DNA from: Dyadobacter beijingensis DSM 21582
GTDB lineage: Bacteria; Bacteroidota; Bacteroidia; Cytophagales; Spirosomataceae
Direction: 5' to 3'
DNA: 64,000 nt
Assembly (NCBI RefSeq): GCF_000382205.1
Contig: NZ_KB907787.1
Span: 1,031,176 to 1,095,175 of the forward strand
This document shows positions 8,631 to 15,272 of the stretch, in pieces. The position numbers and the translations under genes were made by a program. Each line of letters starts with the position of its first letter. The first letter of the stretch is position 1. The notes beneath the pieces are model-generated. The model ran no database searches. It was not told the DNA's origin and was given only the letters and a program-made list of their open reading frames with translations.

Positions 8631-10577
8631 CTACTGCCTATCAAACCAGATCGTCATCTCGTTTGCGCCGCGGTTGGCCCAGGCGTAGTAGGGGATGAGC
8701 GTAATGCTACCCTCTTTCGATTTCAGGGTATTAATGCCGCCCAGCATCTCCTTTTGAAATACCGGCATAAAATCCTGCGTGCCGGACATTTTGATTGACA
8801 GCGCTTTGCCGCCGTTATCGTGGCCTTCCGCGCAGTAGAGCACCGGGCCCCGCTCGATCGCTACTTTTCCCTGGTTGCTTTTCAGTTTTTCACTGGCTAC
8901 CACTTTCCGCACCGGCATATCGAGCGTGAGTTCGACAACATCACCTTTCTTCCAGGTGCGGTTGAGTTTTAAATATCCATGATCAATAGCAGCGTCCGCT
9001 TTCTTGCCATTAATGGTTAACCCGACTGGCTGTGCGAGCTTGTCCGCGTAGCTGTACAAATCACCTGGAATGGCCTGGCCGGTAGCCCAGCCCGGAATGC
9101 GGATATGGAGCGGAAATGCGCTGCTTTTTTCCGGATCGACCTGAATGCGGATGCTACCCTGCCAAGGATATTGCGTTTGCTGGGTAATCTGCACGGCGGT
9201 ATTGGGCAGGGTAATGCTGGCTTTGGTATCACCGAACAGGTTGATTACTAATGCATCGCCCTGCGTCGCGTACATGTATGCGGGCATCGAAGGCAGGAAG
9301 CGGGATACATTGCTCGGGCAGCAGGCCGTACCGAACCACTCGTGCCGCACCGCGCCCGAACCCTTGTTGAAATCGTTGGTGCCATTCGACGACATTGGAT
9401 TTACATAAAAGAATGTGTTGCCCTTTACGCCCATTCCGCCGAGGAAGCCATTGTAGAGCACCCGTTCGAAGACATCCATGTATTTGGCTTCGCCGGTGAG
9501 CAGGTACATTTTGTGGTTCCAAAACATATTGGCGATGGCGGCGCAGGTTTCGGCGTATGCATTGTCATTGGGAAGCATGTACGGTTTGTCGAATGCTTCG
9601 CCGTCTTCGCGGGCACCCATTCCGCCGGTAATGTATTGCTTCTTGTCCGTTGCGTCGTTCCAGATCGCATTAACGGACGCGGCGTCCTGTGCGTCGGGGC
9701 GTAATGTGAGCAGGTCGGCTACGCCGGTGTAGAGATATTGCGCACGTACCGCGTGCCCCACGGCCTCGCGCTGGCGTACGAAAGGTACCTGGTCCTGAAA
9801 ATAAGAAGGGCCGAGTTTGTGTTCATCGAGGAACAATGTACGCTTGTCGGAGCGGCCGCGCATGTCGATGAAGAATTTGGATAAATCGAGGTATTCTTTT
9901 TTGCCCGTCACGCGGTAGAGGCGGATCAATGCGAGTTCGGTTTCTTCGTGGCCGGGAACTACGACCATTTGCCCGGCTTTGGGGCCTATTGTCTTCACTA
10001 AATGATCGGCATTTTTGATCGCCACATTCAGCAATGTCTTTTTACCGGTAGCCTCGTAATGCGCCACCGCGGCTTCGTACAAATGCCCGACGTTGTACAA
10101 TTCATGGCTCCCGTTCTCGAACGAATAACGGTAAGGCCCTGCGATCCAGTCGTAAGAGCCGGTCGTGTCCTTGTTGATCGTCCTGATCGTGTACAGATAG
10201 CCATCGGGTTCCTGTGCCGCGGCAAAGAGCGTGATGAGGCTGTCGAGGTATTTGTCTAGTTTAGCATCATACTGATTTTGAAGTACATAGGACGCGCCTT
10301 CCACGACTTTGAAAACATCCGAATCATCAAACCGGGCACCTTTGAACACCCCTTTTTTCAAACCGCCGGCCACGGCGAAATTGTCGAACCGGCCCGATTC
10401 TTCGCATTGGTGCAGAGCATGCGGGACGGTCACAGCGCGCGCGATTTCCACGCGATCGTGCCAGAAACCCTGGGTTGTTTTGACGTTTTTGAGCGGTACC
10501 GGCCTGATGCCGCCGTTTTGTGCAAACAGGAAATGGGAGAGAAAAGCAAGGATGAATATAGGAAGCGATTTGGTCAT
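8631..10577 (-). CDS. GH127 beta-L-arabinofuranosidase-type glycoside hydrolase
   Basis: A 648-aa secreted or periplasmic hydrolase (signal peptide about 1-19, ending FLFAQ). The alpha-barrel domain carries the GH127 zinc/catalytic set: Glu343 and Cys345 in NAYAETC, and the tandem Cys419-Cys420 in WFGTACCPSN, corresponding to Glu338, Cys340, Cys417 and Cys418 of the characterised Bifidobacterium enzyme. C-terminal beta-sandwich segments (RIPGWA, NGKKADAA, VALERGPVLYC-like AIERGPVLYCAEG) complete the family layout. Activity on beta-L-arabinofuranosides is the known activity of the founding enzyme; other specificities exist in this family. It stands alone, with no transporter or sugar regulator adjacent. 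Confidence 0.92.
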   Translation of the reverse strand: MTKSLPIFILAFLSHFLFAQNGGIRPVPLKNVKTTQGFWHDRVEIARAVTVPHALHQCEESGRFDNFAVAGGLKKGVFKGARFDDSDVFKVVEGASYVLQNQYDAKLDKYLDSLITLFAAAQEPDGYLYTIRTINKDTTGSYDWIAGPYRYSFENGSHELYNVGHLYEAAVAHYEATGKKTLLNVAIKNADHLVKTIGPKAGQMVVVPGHEETELALIRLYRVTGKKEYLDLSKFFIDMRGRSDKRTLFLDEHKLGPSYFQDQVPFVRQREAVGHAVRAQYLYTGVADLLTLRPDAQDAASVNAIWNDATDKKQYITGGMGAREDGEAFDKPYMLPNDNAYAETCAAIANMFWNHKMYLLTGEAKYMDVFERVLYNGFLGGMGVKGNTFFYVNPMSSNGTNDFNKGSGAVRHEWFGTACCPSNVSRFLPSMPAYMYATQGDALVINLFGDTKASITLPNTAVQITQQTQYPWQGSIRIQVDPEKSSAFPLHIRIPGWATGQAIPGDLYSYADKLAQPVGLTINGKKADAAIDHGYLKLNRTWKKGDVVELTLDMPVRKVVASEKLKSNQGKVAIERGPVLYCAEGHDNGGKALSIKMSGTQDFMPVFQKEMLGGINTLKSKEGSITLIPYYAWANRGANEMTIWFDRQ

Positions 10578-10578
10578 C

Positions 10579-10653
10579 GGAAGTACAAAGTTGGAACGCA
10601 GTTGAGCTTTTGATTGGATATTGACCCAAAAAACATGCCAAGTTCGTACTTCC
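10579..10653. promoter_or_regulatory. Long inverted repeat upstream of GH127 gene
   Basis: Arms GGAAGTACAAAGTTGG (10579-10594) and CCAAGTTCGTACTTCC (10638-10653) pair at 14 of 16 positions around a 43-nt spacer. They lie between the GH127 start and the stop of the sigma-54 activator gene. Operator or mRNA leader hairpin are both possible. Confidence 0.45.
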
Positions 10654-10670
10654 TTGGGGCCGCAAACGTA

Positions 10671-12041
10671 TTACAAGCCGTATTTTTCCATCCGTCTGTA
10701 AAGCGCTGCGCGGCTGAGACCCAGCTCACGGGCGGCGTCGGTGATGTTTCCGTTGAAGCGTTTCAGCGCCTTGATGATCATCGTTTTTTCCATGTCTTCC
10801 AGGTCGAAACCGGTAGCGGTGGCAGGCTGCCCGGCCGAACTTTTGAGGAAAAGATCATCAGGTTGCAAGGTTTTTTCCTGCGAGAGGATCACGGCGCGCT
10901 CGACGGCGTGCTGCAATTCGCGGATGTTGCCCGGCCAGTTGTACTGCTGCATTTTCTTCACCAATGCATTGCTGATGTCGTTAACGGGACGGTTATACTT
11001 TTTGGCGTATTGTTTGAGATAGTACTCGGCCAGTGCGCTGATATCCTCCGGCCTGTCGCGCAGGGGCGGCAGTTCGAGTTCAATGGTATTGATCCGGTAG
11101 AGCAAGTCCTGGCGGAATGTCTTTTCGGTCACCATTTTTTCGATATTCATGTTCGTGGCGCACACGAGGCGTACGTCGAGCGCAATGGGCTTGTTGGAGC
11201 CGACGCGCGTCACTTTCCGCTCCTGGATGACCGTGAGCAGCTTCGCTTGCAATGGTAATGTAAGGTTGCCGATCTCGTCCAGGAAAATGGTGCCGCCTTT
11301 GGCTTCTTCGAACCGGCCGGCGCGGTCCTCCTTGGCGTCGGTAAATGCGCCCTTCACATGCCCGAACAGCTCGCTTTCGAAGAGCGTTTCACTGATCGCA
11401 CCAAGGTCCACGGCGACAAACGGCTTGTCGGCGCGCTTGGAATGCTGGTGAAGGTGCTTGGCTAGCTGCGTTTTACCGGTACCGTTCTCACCCAATATGA
11501 GCACATTGGCATCGGTAGAGGCTACGCGCTCGGTGGTAAGCAGCACCTGCCGCATGCTGTCGCTCGTGGCGACGATGGTGTCCGACGCTGCCTTATTGTT
11601 CTTCTTGTCATCGTCTTTGGCTTTTTCTTCCGCTACCGCCACCACTTTGTCTTTTCCGCCTTCCAGTGCCGTAGCGATCGTCGCGAGGAGCTTGTCGTTT
11701 TCCCAAGGTTTCAGCACAAAATCGATCGCGCCCGCTTTTATCGCCCGGATGGCCATTTCGATATCGCCGTAAGCCGTGATCATGATCACTTTGGCGGCGG
11801 GATTAATATCCAGGATGCGGTCGAGCCAATGGAACCCTTCACGTCCGCTGTTGACGTCGCGGGTGAAGTTCATGTCGAGCAAAATCAGGTTATAATCGCC
11901 GTTGGTGACGAGGAATGGCAGTTTCTGGGGATTCTTTTCAATGTCGACGGCCTTGGCGTGGCGTTTCAGTAAAAGTTTGGCGGCACTGAGGACATCAACA
12001 TCGTCGTCGATAATCAGGATCTTGGCTTCTGATAGTAGCAT
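10671..12041 (-). CDS. Sigma-54-dependent response regulator (NtrC family)
   Basis: A 456-aa transcription activator. From the chosen ATG (product MLLSEAKILIIDDD): receiver domain (about 6-120) with acidic pocket IIDDD, phospho-acceptor Asp56 in LILLDMNF and Lys111 in VLKPW; a linker rich in Asp/Lys; an AAA+ sigma-54 interaction domain with Walker A GENGTGKT (184-191), the loop GAFTDA (231-236, canonical GAFTGA) and Walker B TIFLDEIG; and a Fis-type helix-turn-helix at the end (NITDAARELGLSRAALYRRMEKYGL). A longer reading from 12146 adds 35 residues of intergenic character. It is divergent from the adaptor gene, whose upstream region holds paired palindromes and a sigma-54-like promoter. No histidine kinase gene is adjacent. 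Confidence 0.93.
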   Translation of the reverse strand: MLLSEAKILIIDDDVDVLSAAKLLLKRHAKAVDIEKNPQKLPFLVTNGDYNLILLDMNFTRDVNSGREGFHWLDRILDINPAAKVIMITAYGDIEMAIRAIKAGAIDFVLKPWENDKLLATIATALEGGKDKVVAVAEEKAKDDDKKNNKAASDTIVATSDSMRQVLLTTERVASTDANVLILGENGTGKTQLAKHLHQHSKRADKPFVAVDLGAISETLFESELFGHVKGAFTDAKEDRAGRFEEAKGGTIFLDEIGNLTLPLQAKLLTVIQERKVTRVGSNKPIALDVRLVCATNMNIEKMVTEKTFRQDLLYRINTIELELPPLRDRPEDISALAEYYLKQYAKKYNRPVNDISNALVKKMQQYNWPGNIRELQHAVERAVILSQEKTLQPDDLFLKSSAGQPATATGFDLEDMEKTMIIKALKRFNGNITDAARELGLSRAALYRRMEKYGL

Positions 12042-12191
12042 GGCTGTTTTCTTGTGGTGCGCAGGCGGGTTGACACTGCCGGATAAGGACTTAACGCAAT
12101 TGTTTGTCAAGATAAGGACGCAATTTGAAATATTATTTCCTAACAAGCTAAAATGTCACTATTTTACCTTTAAAAAGGCCGTTTTGGAGTC

Positions 12192-12228
12192 TTGTCCGCG
12201 CCCGAACAAATTTGTCCGATAACGGACA
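12192..12228. promoter_or_regulatory. Paired enhancer-like palindromes upstream of the adaptor gene
   Basis: Two copies of TGTCCR-N4-YGRACA: TGTCCGCGCCCGAACA (12193-12208, extending to TTGT...ACAA) and TGTCCGATAACGGACA (12213-12228). Centres are exactly 20 bp apart, putting them on the same helix face. They lie about 75 bp upstream of the -24 GG. I infer binding sites for the divergent NtrC-type activator. Confidence 0.75.
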
Positions 12229-12293
12229 GGTTTAGCATTGTTATGAATGTAAATGGTATTGATTTTCAAATGATTAGGATGGGTGGTTTGCTT

Positions 12294-12309
12294 TGGCATA
12301 GTGATTGGA
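12294..12309 (+). promoter_or_regulatory. Sigma-54-like promoter for the adaptor-ATPase genes
   Basis: TGGCATAGTGATTGGA compared with TGGCAC-R-N4-TTGCW: the -24 GG is present, TTG is in register for -12, with T for C at position 6 and G for C at position 15. Its expected start site is about 30 nt before the ATG at 12354. Confidence 0.6.
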
Positions 12310-12353
12310 TGATAGAAGCCAAATACAAAAGCGAACTCAATCACTAACATATA

Positions 12354-13661
12354 ATGGAAGTTAAGACACCTAACTCGACGAGCACCAGCAACGGATTTTC
12401 CGGAGGATCAACAATGGACCGAGTCAAACCCAAGAAATTCTGGAATACCAAACGCATCAGCATCATTGGCGGTAGCGTTCTGCTGGTCTCTTTCCTGATT
12501 TACCAGTTCTTTTTCGCCGACAAGCGCAGCAAACTGAATGTGGAGCAGGACAAACTGACGATATCGGAGGTTAAGAAAGGCAAGTTCGACGAATTCATCG
12601 TCGTGACCGGCGTGGTTCAGCCGCTGAAAACGATCCAGCTCGACGCGATCGTGGGCGGTTATGTTACTGAAAAACTCATCGAAGGCGGTAACATGGTGAA
12701 GCAGGGCGACGTGCTGCTCCGCCTGGAAAACCAGAACCTGAAACTAAGCTTCCTCCAATCGGAAACCGAGGCCAGCCGATTGGTAAACGACCTTCAAAAT
12801 ACGCGCCAAAACCTGAAAGTAGCGCGGTTTACCCTGCAAAAGACATTGAGCGACCTCGATTTCCAGCTCGATCAGGCGAAAGATGCGCATGACCGCAATG
12901 TGAAATTGTACAAGGATAAAGTCATCCCGGAGGCGGATTATCTGAAAACGAAGCGCGATTACGAAAAGCTGGTCAGACAGCGCGAGATCGAGATCGAATC
13001 GCAGAAATACCAGGAAGAGAACGCCAAAATGCAGATTAACCAGCTTGAAGGCACGTTGGCCAGCACGCAGAAAAACGTGAGCCTGTGGCGCCAGACATTG
13101 GATAACCTCGTGGTCAAAGCGCCGGTGTCGGGCCTGCTGTCGTCGATGAACATCGAAGTCGGTTCGAACATCAGCCAGGGACAAAATATCGGTCAGATCG
13201 ACGATTTGAATGGCTTTAAAATGCGTGTCAGCGTGGATGAGCATTATCTGTCGCGGATTTTCGTCGGGCTCGCAGGCTCGATGGAGTTCAATGGCAAGGA
13301 TTACGGCTTGAAAATCATCAAGATATACCCGGAGATTTTGAGCGGACGATTCGAAGTGGACATGAAGTTTGACAATGGCGCGCCGGAACTGGTGAAGAGA
13401 GGTCAATCGGCGCCGATCCGTCTGCAACTCGGGCAGCCTTCGCAGGCTACATTGCTGCCGGTCGGTGGTTTCTTCTCAGAAACCGGCGGGAACTGGGTGT
13501 ACGTAGTAGGCGACGGCGGCAAACGCGCAGCAAAACGCAAAATCACTTTGGGCCGTAAAAACCCGGAATATTTCGAAGTCCTCGAAGGCTTGCAGCCAGG
13601 TGAAAAAGTCATCACGAGCTCTTATGAGAACTTTGGAGATAATGAAGTCCTAGAATTCTAA
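12354..13661 (+). CDS. Membrane-fusion (HlyD/MacA-like) periplasmic adaptor
   Basis: A 435-aa adaptor of a tripartite export system. Layout: short cytoplasmic N-terminus, one transmembrane helix (about 36-53, ISIIGGSVLLVSFLIYQFFF), a lipoyl/barrel-sandwich half (IVGGYVTEKLIEGGNMVKQGDVLLRLEN), a long alpha-helical hairpin (about 120-245, Gln/Glu/Lys rich), the second lipoyl half (VVKAPVSGLLSSMNIEVGSNISQGQNIGQI), beta-barrel and membrane-proximal domains ending in LQPGEKVITSSYENFGDNEVLEF. It is followed after 115 nt by the ABC ATPase, as in MacA-MacB systems. No outer-membrane TolC-like gene is in the window. The gene has its own sigma-54-like promoter with paired upstream palindromes. Confidence 0.9.
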   Translation: MEVKTPNSTSTSNGFSGGSTMDRVKPKKFWNTKRISIIGGSVLLVSFLIYQFFFADKRSKLNVEQDKLTISEVKKGKFDEFIVVTGVVQPLKTIQLDAIVGGYVTEKLIEGGNMVKQGDVLLRLENQNLKLSFLQSETEASRLVNDLQNTRQNLKVARFTLQKTLSDLDFQLDQAKDAHDRNVKLYKDKVIPEADYLKTKRDYEKLVRQREIEIESQKYQEENAKMQINQLEGTLASTQKNVSLWRQTLDNLVVKAPVSGLLSSMNIEVGSNISQGQNIGQIDDLNGFKMRVSVDEHYLSRIFVGLAGSMEFNGKDYGLKIIKIYPEILSGRFEVDMKFDNGAPELVKRGQSAPIRLQLGQPSQATLLPVGGFFSETGGNWVYVVGDGGKRAAKRKITLGRKNPEYFEVLEGLQPGEKVITSSYENFGDNEVLEF

Positions 13662-13665
13662 AAGC

Positions 13666-13686
13666 GACGGTCGGTCGTCGGCCGTC
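13666..13686. repeat. Heptad-type repeat, locus C (downstream of adaptor)
   Basis: GACGGTCGGTCGTCGGCCGTC, a small inverted unit of the heptad family starting 4 nt after the adaptor stop, between the adaptor and ATPase genes. Confidence 0.6.
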
Positions 13687-13776
13687 AAATACCTTCAATA
13701 CCAGAATTAATCACGAAACCCAGCCGACATTCGCGTGCCGAACGCACCGAGCCGAAGCCGAAAGCCAGAAAAAACA

Positions 13777-14454
13777 ATGATCAAGATTAACAACATGCAC
13801 AAGGTATTTTCTACCGAGGAAGTAGAAACCACGGCCCTCAATGGCATCGACATGGAAGTGAAAGACGGCGAATTCGTCGCTATCATGGGCCCTTCCGGTT
13901 GCGGAAAATCGACCTTGCTGAACATCCTTGGGCTGCTGGACAACCCCAGTGAAGGCTCTTACGAGTTTTATGGCACGGAAGTAGCCAAAATGTCGGAACG
14001 CCAGCGTGCGCAGATCCGCAAGGGCAACATTGGTTTCGTGTTCCAAAGCTTTAACCTGATCGACGAGCTGACGGTGTACGAAAACGTGGAGCTGCCGCTG
14101 CTTTACCTCAAAACCCCTCCGGCAGAGCGCAAGGAGAAAGTGGAAGCCGCATTGACCCGCATGAACATGATGCACCGCCGCAACCACTTCCCGCAGCAGC
14201 TTTCGGGTGGTCAGCAGCAGCGTACGGCCATTGCCCGTGCCGTGGTGGCATCCCCCAAAACAATCCTGGCCGATGAGCCTACGGGTAACCTCGACTCTAA
14301 AAACGGGGAAGAAGTAATGAACCTGCTCAGCCAGCTCAACGGCGCCGGAACGACTATCCTTATGGTAACGCACTCGCCGTACGACGCCGGTTTCGCACAC
14401 CGTATCGTGAACCTGTTCGACGGCAAGATCGTCACCGAGAAAATACATGTTTAG
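13777..14454 (+). CDS. ABC transporter ATP-binding protein (MacB/LolD type)
   Basis: A 225-aa stand-alone nucleotide-binding subunit. Walker A GPSGCGKST (about 36-44), Q-loop Gln in VFQSFNLI, a DELTVYENVELPLLY segment typical of the MacB/LolD/FtsE group, signature LSGGQQQR, Walker B ILADEP and the His-switch VTHS are all intact. I chose the ATG giving MIKINNMHKVF; an upstream in-frame ATG at 13735 adds 14 residues lacking family similarity. It is the only ATP-binding subunit in the window although 17 permease genes follow, so it is the obvious shared energiser; that sharing is inference. It ends with an amphipathic tail (GKIVTEKIHV). Confidence 0.93.
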   Translation: MIKINNMHKVFSTEEVETTALNGIDMEVKDGEFVAIMGPSGCGKSTLLNILGLLDNPSEGSYEFYGTEVAKMSERQRAQIRKGNIGFVFQSFNLIDELTVYENVELPLLYLKTPPAERKEKVEAALTRMNMMHRRNHFPQQLSGGQQQRTAIARAVVASPKTILADEPTGNLDSKNGEEVMNLLSQLNGAGTTILMVTHSPYDAGFAHRIVNLFDGKIVTEKIHV

Positions 14455-14568
14455 AAATTCTCCGGCTATTGGCGACTAGCGTGGCAGTATAGCAGGAAAC
14501 TGATGCGGGGGCGTCCGGCCCCTTGGAACGTGACGTGAATACCCGGTGGATGCCCACTGAACCACAGC

Positions 14569-14576
14569 TAGTTTTG
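14569..14576 (+). promoter_or_regulatory. Candidate -7 promoter box (TAGTTTTG)
   Basis: A perfect TAnnTTTG box 22 nt before the ATG of the secreted protein gene. No good -33 TTG is present at the usual distance, so this is a weak call. Confidence 0.3.
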
Positions 14577-14597
14577 AACAATATGCCAAATCTAACC

Positions 14598-15260
14598 ATG
14601 AAGAAAATTCTAACCATCCTGTTGGCCGGCGTGAGCACGCTGGCCATCGCCCAAAAAAGAGCTTACCTGAGCAGAAGCATCGACGACGACGGCACGAAGC
14701 TGTCGATCAAGGTATCCGGCACGCTGGACGGAAAAGAAGTTGACATTAACAAGACCTTCGATGTGGCCGGTATGAGCCAGGAAGACCGCGAGGCGCTGCG
14801 CGATAAGGTCTTATCGTCCATCGCAGAAGGTAACCTCGAACTGCCCGCCCCGAAAACGCCCTGCAGCGAATCAGTGGCCGTAGCGACTCCCAAACGGAAG
14901 CCTAGGCCCGCGGCACCGGTAGCACCCGTAAAGAAGCATTCCGACGAGGATGAATCAGCGGCCAACGAGCCTGAGACAATGGCTTTCTCTTCCAATGAGG
15001 TGAATGCGGAGATCGTATCGTCGGGGAAAGGGTTTATCAAGGAGCCGGTTTCAACGGACCCGAAAGGTTTTTCCAAACACGTGCGCTACAACTCCGAAAC
15101 CGGCGAAATGTTTGTCAAATACCGGTTTATGAAAAACGGGGAGGAATACATCTACGAAAAGACCGTGAATGCCGCCGAAAAATCTGAAAAGGAACGGTCG
15201 AAGATCGTCGAAAACTTTGAAAGCGAGATAGGGTTGCCTGGTCAGGGCATGGAAATGTAA
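14598..15260 (+). CDS. Secreted protein of unknown function with internal duplication
   Basis: About 220 aa, not recognised. It begins with a clear signal peptide (MKKILTILLAGVSTLAIAQ). The mature part has two related blocks of about 50 residues: an N-terminal one (KLSIKVSGTLDGKEVDINKTFDVAGMSQEDREALRDKV region) and a C-terminal one (MFVKYRFMKNGEEYIYEKTVNAAEKSEKERSKIV region). They share the pattern G-K/E-E-x4-K-T-x3-A-x2-S-x3-R. Between them lies a Pro/Lys/Glu-rich, probably disordered linker. It sits between the ATPase and the first permease, 12 nt before the latter, so it is probably co-transcribed and could be a periplasmic accessory factor. In-frame ATGs at 14523 and 14583 would add residues before the signal peptide and are unlikely. 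Confidence 0.7.
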   Translation: MKKILTILLAGVSTLAIAQKRAYLSRSIDDDGTKLSIKVSGTLDGKEVDINKTFDVAGMSQEDREALRDKVLSSIAEGNLELPAPKTPCSESVAVATPKRKPRPAAPVAPVKKHSDEDESAANEPETMAFSSNEVNAEIVSSGKGFIKEPVSTDPKGFSKHVRYNSETGEMFVKYRFMKNGEEYIYEKTVNAAEKSEKERSKIVENFESEIGLPGQGMEM

Positions 15261-15272
15261 AAGTTTGAATTA

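Noticed and set aside
12159-12350. 63-codon minus-strand frame between activator and adaptor
   Set aside because: It spans the palindrome pair and sigma-54-like promoter and has no protein-like features.
14461-14530. GGGGC-GTCCG-GCCCC as terminator behind the ATPase gene
   Set aside because: The stem is only 5 bp and no T tract follows; it is too weak to call.
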